Origin: Desulfuribacillus stibiiarsenatis
GTDB lineage: Bacteria > Bacillota > Bacilli > Desulfuribacillales > Desulfuribacillaceae
Assembly: GCF_001742305.1 (NCBI RefSeq)
Contig: NZ_MJAT01000003.1
Span: 1-64,000 of the forward strand
Length of the DNA stretch: 64,000 nucleotides
Reading direction: 5' to 3'
This document shows, one piece after another, positions 20,946-29,805 of this stretch. The notes beneath the pieces were generated by a model that saw only the letters and a list, made by a program, of their open reading frames with translations, had not been told where the DNA came from and did not search any database. The position numbers were made by a program, and so were the translations under genes. Numbering within the stretch: position 1 is the stretch's first letter; each line of letters starts with the position of its first letter.

Positions 20946-22103
20946 ATGGAACGCTACATATACTTAGATAATGCCGCATCTAGCTGGCCTAAACCTCTGG
21001 AAGTAGCAACAGCTACTTATAATGCAATCACCAACTACGGAGCGAACCCTGGCCGTGGGGCGCATAAGCTCGGCTTGGAGGCGGGCAGAATCGTTTATGG
21101 ATGTCGAGAAAAGCTGGCAAAGCTATTCCACGTAGAGAATCCAAGCAACATTATCTTTACTAAGAATACGACGGAATCTCTTAACATCCCGCTAATGTCT
21201 TTTCTGAAGGCTGGCGACCACGTTTTAACAACAAGCGTGGAGCACAATTCCGTCATACGCCCTTTAGAATATCTTTTGACAAAGGGTATTACATATTCCA
21301 TGATTCCTGCCACTCAAACAGGTGAAACAGACCTCAACGAACTGGAAAAGCAACTTAAACACCATACGAATACTAAACTTTTAGTGGTTTCGCACGCTTC
21401 CAATGTGTTGGGAACAATCCTCCCCTTAGAGGAGATCTGTAAACTGGCGAAGATTTATAATATTACAGTTCTTGTGGACGCTGCCCAGACGGCAGGTGTT
21501 ATAGATATACCAGTAGAGAAATGGGGAATTGATTTTCTTGCGTTTCCAGGACATAAGGGGTTATATGGGCCACAGGGGACTGGTGGGCTTTACATTCACC
21601 CTGAAGTTGTATTGGAGCCAATCCTATATGGTGGGACCGGAGGGAATTCTGAATCAAAGCAGATGCCAACAGTTCGTCCTGATCGGTTTGAAAGTGGAAC
21701 TCCGAATACTCCAGGACTTGCAGGGTTAAAAGCCGGAGTTGAATTTATTCAGTCTGTAGGGATGGATAAGATACGGGAACATGAGTCTATGCTTGTGGCG
21801 CTATTATTAGACAAGTTACAACACATGCCGTTAATTCAGACGTATGGACCACCAATAGGAATTGAACGAGCAGCAGTTGTCGCCTTTAATATAAAAGGCA
21901 TTGAGAGCAATGAAGTTGCTTATATGTTGGACAAGATTTATAACATCGGGGTAAGGGCTGGCATGCACTGTTCTCCTTGTGCACATACAACTGCGGGAAC
22001 GTTACAACAGGGGATTGTAAGAGTTTCTCCTGGATATTTCAATACCCATGCAGATATAGATACATTTGTAGATGCAATTGAGGAAATCATCGAGGAAATT
22101 TAA
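20946..22103 (+). CDS. Cysteine desulfurase family protein (class V aminotransferase fold)
   Basis: A 385-residue PLP enzyme. The PLP-binding Lys is K204 in PGHKGLYGPQGTGG. The catalytic Cys is probably C342 in RAGMHCSPCAHTTAGT. The opening YIYLDNAASSWPKP is typical of the EF2568-type subgroup (TIGR01977), distinct from IscS/NifS and SufS. Cysteine desulfurases release sulfur (or selenium from selenocysteine) as a persulfide; the acceptor here is unknown. The start ATG 20946 follows GAGGTGTGAG. It is preceded by the parAB terminator and followed by DUF554, so it may be a short operon of its own. Confidence 0.88.
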   Translation: MERYIYLDNAASSWPKPLEVATATYNAITNYGANPGRGAHKLGLEAGRIVYGCREKLAKLFHVENPSNIIFTKNTTESLNIPLMSFLKAGDHVLTTSVEHNSVIRPLEYLLTKGITYSMIPATQTGETDLNELEKQLKHHTNTKLLVVSHASNVLGTILPLEEICKLAKIYNITVLVDAAQTAGVIDIPVEKWGIDFLAFPGHKGLYGPQGTGGLYIHPEVVLEPILYGGTGGNSESKQMPTVRPDRFESGTPNTPGLAGLKAGVEFIQSVGMDKIREHESMLVALLLDKLQHMPLIQTYGPPIGIERAAVVAFNIKGIESNEVAYMLDKIYNIGVRAGMHCSPCAHTTAGTLQQGIVRVSPGYFNTHADIDTFVDAIEEIIEEI

Positions 22104-22165
22104 ATGAAATGTAAAAGTATAATATTTAGATAGAATAATATAGATATGGGGATGGGTAGTAAGTT

Positions 22166-22891
22166 ATGGAATTGTTTTCAGTATTACAAGGGACATTTGT
22201 AAACGGTGGTGCGATTATTCTAGGCGCATTGATAGGTATTGTGCTACCGAAGATTCCAGATCAATATAAAACGACGGTCTTGCAGGCAATAGGGTTGTCA
22301 GTGATTGTGATAGGAATTGGTATGGCAATGGGGACACAGAACGCTCTTATTATGATTATGAGTGCTGTCATTGGTGGAATTATCGGAGAATTGCTTCGTC
22401 TTGAAGATCGAATCGACCAATTGGGCGTTCGAGTAGAAAAGATATTTGCTAAGCGAAGTAATGGAATATCCGATGGAAAGATTGCGAAAGGATTTGTATT
22501 TGCCACTCTCATTTATTGTGTTGGCTCAATGGCAATTGTCGGAGCTTTGGACAGTGGACTGGATCTGAATCACGATGTACTTTATACAAAATCAATGCTA
22601 GACGGATTTAGCTCCATTATATTCGCTTCTACGATGGGGATTGGGGTAATGCTCTCTGCGTTTTCAGTCCTTATTTACCAAGGTATAATTGCTTTACTAG
22701 CAAGTTCATTAACCGATGTCTTAAATGACAGTGTTGTCAATGAAATTCGTGCAGTTGGCGGTCTACTTATTATGAGTATTGGACTCAATCTATTAGAAGT
22801 TATTAAGATTCGAGTGGGTAACCTATTACCGTCGATTTTCGTAGCTGTAATCATTATGATTATACTAGAAATGTTAGGAATAATAATATAG
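22166..22891 (+). CDS. DUF554 (YqgA-like) membrane protein
   Basis: A 241-residue polytopic membrane protein with about seven hydrophobic segments. It has the glycine-rich N-terminus GTFVNGGAIILGALIGIVLPK and the internal LSVIVIGIGMAMGTQNAL characteristic of DUF554. Members are thought to be transporters, but no substrate is established. The next gene begins directly after its presumed terminator. Confidence 0.85.
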   Translation: MELFSVLQGTFVNGGAIILGALIGIVLPKIPDQYKTTVLQAIGLSVIVIGIGMAMGTQNALIMIMSAVIGGIIGELLRLEDRIDQLGVRVEKIFAKRSNGISDGKIAKGFVFATLIYCVGSMAIVGALDSGLDLNHDVLYTKSMLDGFSSIIFASTMGIGVMLSAFSVLIYQGIIALLASSLTDVLNDSVVNEIRAVGGLLIMSIGLNLLEVIKIRVGNLLPSIFVAVIIMIILEMLGIII

Positions 22892-22937
22892 AAGTTATAA
22901 TCTAGTAATTAAAGTTTTGAAATTAAATAAAATAATC

Positions 22938-22997
22938 AACCTCCTTGCCGATATTATGGATAGCAATGTTTTCCATTCTATTGCGGGAGGTTTTTTT
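22938..22997 (+). terminator. Terminator-like hairpin that also contains the next gene's ribosome-binding site
   Basis: AACCTCC (22938-22944) pairs with GGAGGTT (22986-22992), with an inner GCAAT/ATTGC stem, followed by seven T residues. It looks like the DUF554 terminator. However, its 3' arm GGGAGG is also the only ribosome-binding site for the ATG at 22998. If readthrough occurs the site would be masked in the hairpin. Confidence 0.6.
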
Positions 22998-24080
22998 ATG
23001 CTCATTGAGTCATCTAGTATCACAATGCGGTCAGAACATCGGAAACAGGAACGGTATGAGAGAAATGAGAAACTAGAAATGTGGGTTGGTACTGCGCCAA
23101 GTGCTCAAGGCAATAGTGCTACGATCAATTCGAACGGTAACCAGCGTAGCGACCTATTGATTATTTCTCAAGAGGCAAGAGAAGCACAAGCGCAAGAAGT
23201 GATTACTATATCCAACCAAGAAGAAAATGATCCATTCGAAATCACGAGCTACCAAAAACAAAAGATGTTACTTTTACAAACACTATTACAAGCGCTTACA
23301 GGGAAAAAAATTAAGTTTTATGGTATCGATGAGGAAGCAAACAGAAATCAAGAAGTAGGGCAGCATAAGGCAATAAGATTAGGGAACAATGTAGCGAACC
23401 AAGCTCCTAAAGGATGGGGCATAGCGTATGATTTAAGTGAATCCTATTATGAATCAGAGAGAATGAACTTTTCCTCGCAAGGAACGATTAAGACTACCGA
23501 CGGAAAGGAAATCAACTTTTCTATTGATGTATCTATCAGTCGATCATTTGCGCAACATAATAGTATAAGTTTTCGAGCGGGGGATGCGGTTGTGGTTGAT
23601 CCACTCGTGATTAACTATAAAGGGACATCAGCTGGTCTATCAGAGAAGAAGTTCTCATTTGATCTAACTATGGATGGTATGCCGGAGCAAATATCAATGT
23701 TGAAGCCGGGTAGTGGCTTTTTGGCACTAGATCTCAATGGAGATGGAAAAATCAATGATGGAAGTGAGCTGTTTGGCCCTAAAACAGGCAATGGCTTTTC
23801 AGAATTAGCTAACTATGATGAAGATGGTAATGGATGGATTGATGCTAATGACTCCATCTATGAGAAATTGCAGATATGGACCAAAGACGATCAAGGAATC
23901 GATAGACTATTTGCAATTGGCGAACTGGGGGTCAGCGCAATATATTTAGGGAATATCCACACCCCATTTGACTTTAAAGACTCAAATCAACAGCTTCAAG
24001 GCCAATTAAGTCGTACAGGAATCTTTGTCAATAAAAATGGAACAGTAGGCACAGTTCAGCAAGTCGATTTAGCAACATAA
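22998..24080 (+). CDS. Hypothetical protein with EF-hand-like calcium-binding region
   Basis: A 360-residue protein with no signal peptide or membrane segment. Residues about 20-125 are hydrophilic and Gln/Asn/Glu-rich. The C-terminal third has the block LALDLNGDGKINDGSELFGP, then YDEDGNGWIDANDSIYEKLQIW. These two DxDxDG-type loops resemble EF-hand or dockerin calcium loops and are known from secreted adhesin-like and unclassified proteins. GELGVSAIYLG then follows. The middle (about 195-215, KEINFSIDVSISRSFA) is beta-rich. The start ATG 22998 follows GGGAGG. I do not recognise a function; calcium binding is inferred from the loops alone. Confidence 0.7.
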   Translation: MLIESSSITMRSEHRKQERYERNEKLEMWVGTAPSAQGNSATINSNGNQRSDLLIISQEAREAQAQEVITISNQEENDPFEITSYQKQKMLLLQTLLQALTGKKIKFYGIDEEANRNQEVGQHKAIRLGNNVANQAPKGWGIAYDLSESYYESERMNFSSQGTIKTTDGKEINFSIDVSISRSFAQHNSISFRAGDAVVVDPLVINYKGTSAGLSEKKFSFDLTMDGMPEQISMLKPGSGFLALDLNGDGKINDGSELFGPKTGNGFSELANYDEDGNGWIDANDSIYEKLQIWTKDDQGIDRLFAIGELGVSAIYLGNIHTPFDFKDSNQQLQGQLSRTGIFVNKNGTVGTVQQVDLAT

Positions 24081-24181
24081 CCGCTCTCCCAGCTACAGAA
24101 ATGGAGTATTGGTAACGACGTTGAGTCAAAAAACAAGCAAAAACAAATACTTGAAAATAGGCGTTTTTAGAAAGAATGTTA

Positions 24182-24190
24182 TGCTATAAT
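24182..24190 (+). promoter_or_regulatory. Extended -10 promoter of the GGDEF gene
   Basis: TGCTATAAT with TATAAT at 24185-24190, about 44 bases before the start codon. There is no clear -35. The same extended -10 form is seen before rnpA. Confidence 0.45.
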
Positions 24191-24233
24191 AGGACCTACA
24201 ATAGATACTTTAAATTACTAGAGGAAGAATAGA

Positions 24234-25400
24234 ATGAAATCCTTTCTACAAAAATTAAAAGAATATATAACTGTTGAACGTTCTATTCTTTCGGAGATGA
24301 ACGCTATTAATACGCAACGAATTCAATATATGGCATGGGTGATGTGTGTTGTACATATCGCTCATGTCTTATTCTTTTGGCTCTACACGCCAAATCCAGA
24401 CGATATGAATGCGTACAATTGGCGGATAGGAATCCTTGCAATCCATAGCGTAATGTTCTTCATTGCGATGATTGTAGGGGCTATCGCTAGAATGATTGCT
24501 CGAAAAGAATTAACGGACTCAAGAATTTCATTTATCTTCCAAGGTAGTGTCATCCTTTTATATTTAACGTTTGCCGTAGTTACGTGTGTTATTGACCAAT
24601 TAGTTACGGCACAAATCCTGCCTTTTTTTGCAGCAAGCATAGGAATAGCTGTTGTCATATTGATTCATCCCGCAGTTGTAGTAATTAACTATACATTAGC
24701 ATTTATGTTGCTATACCATGTGCTTGAGATAACGCAGCACAATCAAGAATTATTGCTATCCCTACAAGTTAATAGTATCACTGCGATAGGTACCGGTTTT
24801 GCCGTTGCGGTCCTATTATGGAAAGTGCAAGTAGAAAGAATCAAGCAACAAAGAAAAATCGAAGAACAAACAAAAACTCTTGAAGAAAAGAATGAACAGC
24901 TTCGATATCTTGCCACACATGATTCCCTTACGAACCTATATAACCGTGCGTATTTTTTGACCCATGTGATAGATCAGTTAAAAAGCAAGGATGTAGGTGA
25001 AGCATGTTTAGTGATTTTGGATATTGACCATTTTAAATGGATTAACGATAACTATGGACATCCAGCGGGCGACTATGTACTTAAAGAGATTGCGAGCTTA
25101 ATCCAGAGATTGTTACAATCGGGCGATATTGCAGCACGAATTGGCGGAGAAGAGTTCGCGTTGTATGTGGCAAATTCATCAATCGCCAAGGGTAAAGAAT
25201 TCGCTGATGAGATAAGGGCTGCCATCGAGGACGAACGCTTTGAGTATGCAGGAGCTGTTATAAAGGTTACCGCTAGCTTTGGCGTTGGACAATTAAATCA
25301 CAGAGACAACGAATCTTTATTAGCTACTTATACCGAAGTAGATAAGGCATTGTATCAAGCTAAGGATTTAGGTAGAAATAAAGTTCAAATAGTAGCATAA
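24234..25400 (+). CDS. Membrane-bound diguanylate cyclase (GGDEF)
   Basis: A 388-residue protein. Residues 30-200 hold about six hydrophobic segments, followed by a short coiled coil (about 200-225) and a GGDEF domain (about 226-388). The active-site motif is GGEEF at 304-308, preceded by DIDHFKWINDNYGH. c-di-GMP synthesis from two GTP is expected. The inhibitory I-site RxxD is broken: Gln295 replaces the Arg (QSGD at 295-298), so product inhibition is probably reduced. It is transcribed alone and followed by a strong terminator. The HD-GYP protein at the left end may be the counterpart that degrades the signal. Confidence 0.92.
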   Translation: MKSFLQKLKEYITVERSILSEMNAINTQRIQYMAWVMCVVHIAHVLFFWLYTPNPDDMNAYNWRIGILAIHSVMFFIAMIVGAIARMIARKELTDSRISFIFQGSVILLYLTFAVVTCVIDQLVTAQILPFFAASIGIAVVILIHPAVVVINYTLAFMLLYHVLEITQHNQELLLSLQVNSITAIGTGFAVAVLLWKVQVERIKQQRKIEEQTKTLEEKNEQLRYLATHDSLTNLYNRAYFLTHVIDQLKSKDVGEACLVILDIDHFKWINDNYGHPAGDYVLKEIASLIQRLLQSGDIAARIGGEEFALYVANSSIAKGKEFADEIRAAIEDERFEYAGAVIKVTASFGVGQLNHRDNESLLATYTEVDKALYQAKDLGRNKVQIVA

Positions 25401-25408
25401 CATGCGAA

Positions 25409-25449
25409 CGGATTTGGAGCGTTAATAAGCGCCTAAATCTGTTTTTTTA
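25409..25449 (+). terminator. Terminator of the GGDEF gene
   Basis: ACGGATTT and AAATCTGT pair (one G-T), with inner GCG/CGC pairing, followed by seven T residues. Confidence 0.8.
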
Positions 25450-25585
25450 TGTTTACTATTAGAGAGTATCTATTTAGTGTAGAAAGTATAGCGGTGTATT
25501 AGCAATAGCAGCAGTAAACTGCTGTATTTATGGGTCAGTCAAAGATAGCACTCTAATGAGCAAACAAATATAACAGAAAATATGG

Positions 25586-25632
25586 TTGACAAAACCAGTC
25601 GCTGTGCATATAGTATATATACAGATATACAC
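25586..25632 (+). promoter_or_regulatory. Promoter and candidate GntR operator of the ABC cassette
   Basis: TTGACA (25586-25591), 17 bases, TATAGT (25609-25614). Overlapping the -10 is an inverted repeat GTGCATAT (25604-25611)/ATATACAC (25625-25632) separated by 13 bases. It is a plausible site for the GntR-type regulator encoded just downstream; binding is inferred. Confidence 0.6.
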
Positions 25633-25665
25633 ATTGATACACGATTTTTGGAAGGAGGATATTCA

Positions 25666-26040
25666 TTGAACATCATTATTTCGAATACTTCACCAGAACC
25701 ATTATATGAGCAGATCGTGAGACAGATAAAAGAAGCGATTGTAAAGGGAGAGCTAGTATCTGGAGAGCCATTACCATCAATACGGAATTTGGCAAAAGAT
25801 CTGAATATTAGTGTCATTACAACGAAGAGAGCGTATCTGGAGCTTGAGCGTGAAGGATATATTACAATCGTTTCTGGGAAGGGAACCTATGTATCGGGCC
25901 AATCGAGTGAACTATTGCGCGAAAAGCAATATAAAAAAATTGAAGGACTAATGGTAGAGATAGTAAATCACAGCAAAGTCGCAAACATTGAAGTTGCGGA
26001 ATTAGTGGATTTATTAACTCTGCTTTACAAGGAGGATTAG
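25666..26040 (+). CDS. GntR-family regulator, YtrA subfamily
   Basis: A 124-residue regulator. An N-terminal winged helix occupies about 10-75 (YEQIVRQIKEAIVKGEL, SGEPLPSIRNLAKDLNIS, TTKRAYLELEREGYI, GKGTYVSG). The C-terminus is a short helical dimerisation tail, as in YtrA, with no effector domain. The start is TTG 25666, set by GAAGGAGGAT six bases upstream; the frame stays open further up but has no such signal. It is one base from the ATPase gene. YtrA-type repressors usually control their own ABC cassette and respond to cell-envelope stress. Confidence 0.9.
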   Translation: MNIIISNTSPEPLYEQIVRQIKEAIVKGELVSGEPLPSIRNLAKDLNISVITTKRAYLELEREGYITIVSGKGTYVSGQSSELLREKQYKKIEGLMVEIVNHSKVANIEVAELVDLLTLLYKED

Positions 26041-26041
26041 A

Positions 26042-26908
26042 ATGAAGCACATATTAGAAATTAAAAATTTCTCAAAACGATATCAGTCGTCTGCCATAGA
26101 GAATATATCATTTTCTTTAGAGCCAGGGTATGTTATGGGCTTAATTGGTCCCAATGGTGCTGGGAAAACAACAATCATTAAAGCGATTATGAATCTTATT
26201 AAAAAAGATGATGGGGTAATCAACGTATTCGGCCTAGATCATATAGTTCATGAGCAAGTGATTAAAGACCAAATTGGCTTTGTATATGACGAGAACTACT
26301 TTTATGAACACTTAACACCCAAACAAATAGAGAGCATAATATCACCATTTTATTCAGAATGGAATCATCAATTATTTAAAAGTTACTTAGAGCGATTTGA
26401 AATCTTACAAAACCAGAAAATAAAACAAATGTCTAAAGGGATGAAGATGAAATTTTCTATAGCAATGGCCCTTAGCCATAACGCAAAATTGCTCATTTTA
26501 GACGAACCAACGGCAGGCCTTGACCCAATTGTAAGAAGGACAATTCTAGATATTCTAAGGGAAGTAATTGCGGGTGGCGACAGAAGCGTATTGTTCTCTA
26601 CTCATATTACCGGAGATTTAGAGCAAATCGCTGATTATATCACTTTTGTTCATCAAGGGAAGTTAATCTTTAGCAAGGAAAAAGAGGAACTTTATGATCA
26701 ATATGCGATTGTTAAGGGAGAAAAAGGGATATTAGATCGAGATATTCGAAAGCTTTTTCTATCTGTAGATGAGAATCCATATGGGTTTGAAGGTCTAACA
26801 GCCCATATCGATCAATTGAGGCCACTCTTAGACGAGCAAGTCATCATAGAAAGACCAACATTAGAACAAATCATGGTTTATACAGTGAGGGGGAAGTGCT
26901 GTGATTAA
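26042..26908 (+). CDS. ABC transporter ATP-binding protein
   Basis: A 288-residue ATPase. Walker A is GPNGAGKTT near residue 38 and the signature appears as MSKGMKMKFSIAMAL. Walker B is LLILDEPTAGLDP and the H-loop His is in FSTHITGD. It resembles YtrB and bacteriocin- or antibiotic-export ATPases. It overlaps the permease gene by eight bases, so the two are coupled. The substrate is unknown; with the GntR regulator, a role in envelope stress is a reasonable guess. Confidence 0.92.
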   Translation: MKHILEIKNFSKRYQSSAIENISFSLEPGYVMGLIGPNGAGKTTIIKAIMNLIKKDDGVINVFGLDHIVHEQVIKDQIGFVYDENYFYEHLTPKQIESIISPFYSEWNHQLFKSYLERFEILQNQKIKQMSKGMKMKFSIAMALSHNAKLLILDEPTAGLDPIVRRTILDILREVIAGGDRSVLFSTHITGDLEQIADYITFVHQGKLIFSKEKEELYDQYAIVKGEKGILDRDIRKLFLSVDENPYGFEGLTAHIDQLRPLLDEQVIIERPTLEQIMVYTVRGKCCD

Positions 26909-27578
26909 TTTGCTTAGAAAAGAAATATTGATTCAAAGAAAAAGTTTTTTCTTTGCAGCGTCTTATTCGTTATTTTTACTCGTTGTATTTAATAATCCAG
27001 GATATGATCTAATGGCATATGTGATAGGGATAACCGCTATAGCAATTGTGTTCTGCATGAATGCAACAAGCTTAGATGAACGAAATAAGTCGAGTGTTAT
27101 TTGGCGGAGTTTGCCGATTCGACATGAAGATATTGTAAGAAGTAAGTATTTGAGTGTGTTTCTATACGTGATATTTGGGGCAGTTGCAATGGGTGCTAGT
27201 GGAATCTTACTTCAACTTACACCATTGAGTGGAATCCGCTATATTCAAATTCATGATCTAATACTGGCAATAATTTTCACTATGCTTGCCATGTCGATAT
27301 ATTATCCAATCATATTTCGGTTTACGAATCAAACCTTCCGCTATGCAGGAATGGCGATTTTCCTAATCTTCTTCTTTTTTCCTAACTTTTTTGGTGGGTT
27401 GATTCTCTCAAGACTACATGTCAATGAAAATGACGTTAGCGGTTGGCCTGAAATAGTTCAAACCCTTGTTGGGACACCATTCATCTCACTGCTAATAATA
27501 GCAACGCTAGCGACTACGGCTTTCTATTATGTATCCTATAAGCTATCGGTAAGATTCAACAAGAGATTAGAGTTATAA
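26901..27578 (+). CDS. ABC-2 type transporter permease
   Basis: A 225-residue membrane protein with about six hydrophobic helices. A cytoplasmic loop DERNKSSVIWRSLPIRHEDIVRSKY is typical of ABC-2 permeases in which clients are moved by paired subunits. The start is GTG 26901, overlapping the ATPase gene and preceded by GGGGAAG. It is the last gene of the GntR cassette. Its 3' end forms a hairpin with the neighbouring repeat. Confidence 0.85.
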   Translation: MINLLRKEILIQRKSFFFAASYSLFLLVVFNNPGYDLMAYVIGITAIAIVFCMNATSLDERNKSSVIWRSLPIRHEDIVRSKYLSVFLYVIFGAVAMGASGILLQLTPLSGIRYIQIHDLILAIIFTMLAMSIYYPIIFRFTNQTFRYAGMAIFLIFFFFPNFFGGLILSRLHVNENDVSGWPEIVQTLVGTPFISLLIIATLATTAFYYVSYKLSVRFNKRLEL

Positions 27579-27739
27579 AGATAACTCTAGTTGCACTTAT
27601 TTCGCCTGTACCCCTTGTGGGTGAAGCTTGGCGGTACTTATCTTCTACTTTCACCTCAGGCACGTAATGGCACTAACTATTTTAAAATAGAAGAACTTTC
27701 TGTAGAAGAGGAGTATAAGTAAACGCCGCTGAGATAAAT
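27568..27739 (-). repeat. Extended repeat (copy G), core plus terminal arm
   Basis: Read on the minus strand it starts ATTTATCTCAGCGGCG, then TTTACTTATACTCC. A variable insert is closed by CTTCTAC/GTAGAAG. Then come GATAAGTACCGCCAAGCTTC, a second insert with ACCC/GGGT, CGAAATAAGTGCAACTAGAG, and a hairpin GAGTTAT/ATAACTC that runs into the permease 3' end (stem 27568-27589). The same blocks in the same order form the copy at 31281-31409. The terminal AAGTTTTCTTTA is missing here. Confidence 0.7.
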
Positions 27740-27778
27740 GACAATGCTGTTGCAGTGATAGCAATTAGGAAGTGCCAA

Positions 27779-29032
27779 TTAGGCACTTCCTAATGCATTT
27801 GCGATTGCTTCTTGATAAATTGTCTTGAGTGGAATCCCAGTTACATTTGCTACTTGACGACAATCTTCGAACTCAGGAGCATAATTAATCTCTTCATCAT
27901 GTAAGTGGCCTACTTTTACGCTGATTTTATGACCGCGTACTGTTACGTCGTGATACGTTCTATGTAATGACTCTCTAGCTACTGGCCAAAGCCGTACGCC
28001 TAAGGTAGAAGATTCACGAAATATCATTTCTTTGACCCTAGGGAGTGCCGAAGTATCCGTTAGAACTTTTAGGATGGAACCATTCCGCCCTTTTTTTATA
28101 ATCGCTGGTACGATTGTTACTTCCTTAGCCCCAGCTGACATGATTTGGTCAATCATATATTGATACAGTTCTGGCTGCATATCATCGATTGTCGTTTCAA
28201 TAGCATACATGGTTTGATGGTTGAAGGGTGTTTGAATCGATTCTACGTTAGGAAGGATTTGCGACTGTTCATCGACTTTGCTCCCTAGTACTAGACGTAA
28301 AATGTTTGGCTGCTCTAAATCCTTTTTGCCGGCACCATAACCAACTTTTTCAACGACCATGGAAGGAATTTGTGCAGAATAAGAATGAACAATTGTTTTG
28401 AGTATGGCGGCACCCGTTGGAGTTGTTAACTCATGTTCAATCATGACACTCCGGATTGGAACTCCTGCAAGGATTTCTAAAGTCGCAGGCGCAGGAATAG
28501 GGAATAGCCCATGATCACAGGACACAGTCCCATACCCCGTAGGAACATGACCACAGATAATCTGATCTACTTGTAACTGGTCGATACAAATGGCTGCTCC
28601 AATAATATCTATAATGGAATCCATGGCACCGACTTCATGGAAATGGACTTTTTCAATCGTTGTACCGTGAATTTTTGCTTCTGCTTCAGCAATGCATTGG
28701 AAAATCTGCATAGCAATCGACTTTACACTGTCACTAAGAAGACTGGTTTGAATGGTGGCATGAATATGATGTAAATGTCGGTGTGCATGCGTATGCTTCA
28801 TATATTCCCCATGACCGTCGTGCACTTCGTGGGTAAGAAAGGTGATATCAGTCGCTAAACAGCGGATACCCTCTTTCTTAACAACTTCAAATGAAATTTT
28901 GAAAGGATCTACGGCTAATGACTGTAAGCTACTACACAATACCTCTTGATCCACCCCTAAATCAACGCAAGCAGCTAAAAACATATCTCCAGAAATCCCC
29001 GACACTGGATCAATATATAGCACTTTACTCAT
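27779..29032 (-). CDS. larC: Nickel-pincer cofactor biosynthesis protein LarC
   Basis: A 417-residue protein of the LarC/DUF111 family, which inserts nickel into the P2TMN cofactor using CTP. It has the conserved start YIDPVSGISGDMFLAA, the motif EVGAMDSIIDIIGAA, GYGTVSCDHGLFPIPAPATLEI and TPTGAAIL. A His-rich stretch (HDGHGEYMKHTHAHRHLHH, about 72-90) may bind nickel. In Lactobacillus plantarum the protein is made by a frameshift from two frames; here it is one continuous frame. It is the last of the larE-larB-larC operon. No terminator is obvious after it. Confidence 0.93.
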   Translation of the reverse strand: MSKVLYIDPVSGISGDMFLAACVDLGVDQEVLCSSLQSLAVDPFKISFEVVKKEGIRCLATDITFLTHEVHDGHGEYMKHTHAHRHLHHIHATIQTSLLSDSVKSIAMQIFQCIAEAEAKIHGTTIEKVHFHEVGAMDSIIDIIGAAICIDQLQVDQIICGHVPTGYGTVSCDHGLFPIPAPATLEILAGVPIRSVMIEHELTTPTGAAILKTIVHSYSAQIPSMVVEKVGYGAGKKDLEQPNILRLVLGSKVDEQSQILPNVESIQTPFNHQTMYAIETTIDDMQPELYQYMIDQIMSAGAKEVTIVPAIIKKGRNGSILKVLTDTSALPRVKEMIFRESSTLGVRLWPVARESLHRTYHDVTVRGHKISVKVGHLHDEEINYAPEFEDCRQVANVTGIPLKTIYQEAIANALGSA

Positions 29033-29042
29033 ACTACGCCTC

Positions 29043-29792
29043 CTAATCGGTAAAATTATGAATCGCCTTGCAGATATTCCCTGCTGCTATGGCGGCACCG
29101 AAACCATTGTCTATATTCACGACAGTAATGCCACTCGCGCAGCTGTTCAGCATCGTTAAAAGTGGGGCTAGCCCTTGAAAGTGGGCGCCGTATCCGACGC
29201 TTGTAGGAACTGCAATCACTGGACAAGAGACAAGGCCGCCTACTACACTTGGTAAAGCACCCTCCATACCAGCAATGACAATGACAACTTGTGCCTGCCG
29301 TAAGGATTCAATGTGTGCAAATAGTCTATGAATACCGGCAACACCGACATCATACACTCGTTCTGTTGTAATACCAATCGCATCTAATGTAACGACTGCT
29401 TCTTCAGCTACAGGGATGTCAGAGGTTCCAGCTGCTACGATGGAAACTTTATATGGTCGTAAAGCAGTGCTTGGAGAACCTAAGGTGATACAACCTGCAA
29501 TCGCATGATACATAGCTTCGGGGTTAAGTTCCTGCACAGCTTTGTAATGTTCTTGGGTAGCGCGGGTCGCAAGCACAATAGGTGAGTGCTTATAAATAGT
29601 GTTCATAATACTTGCGACTTGTTCAGGGGTTTTACCCATACTAAAGATTACCTCAGGAAAGCCATTACGTTCTGCGCGATTATGATCTACTTTAGCAAAG
29701 CCAAGGTTTTCAAAAGTTAGAAGCTGAGAAGCATCGTCAATCGATATAGAGCCTGATTGTACTTTTGCTAAAATGCTTTTTATTGTAGACAA
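29043..29792 (-). CDS. larB: Nickel-pincer cofactor biosynthesis protein LarB
   Basis: A 249-residue protein related to PurE (AIR carboxylase). LarB carboxylates and hydrolyses nicotinic acid adenine dinucleotide in the first step of pincer cofactor synthesis. The PurE-like core includes AAGTSDIPVAEEAVVTLDAIG and IAGMEGALPSVVGGL, and the C-terminus has GYGAHFQGLAPLLTMLNSCA. I place the start at TTG 29792, nine bases after AAGGGG; a TTG three codons further up lies on top of that site. It sits ten bases before larC and just after larE. Confidence 0.93.
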   Translation of the reverse strand: MSTIKSILAKVQSGSISIDDASQLLTFENLGFAKVDHNRAERNGFPEVIFSMGKTPEQVASIMNTIYKHSPIVLATRATQEHYKAVQELNPEAMYHAIAGCITLGSPSTALRPYKVSIVAAGTSDIPVAEEAVVTLDAIGITTERVYDVGVAGIHRLFAHIESLRQAQVVIVIAGMEGALPSVVGGLVSCPVIAVPTSVGYGAHFQGLAPLLTMLNSCASGITVVNIDNGFGAAIAAGNICKAIHNFTD

Positions 29793-29805
29793 TACGGGCA
29801 ACCCC

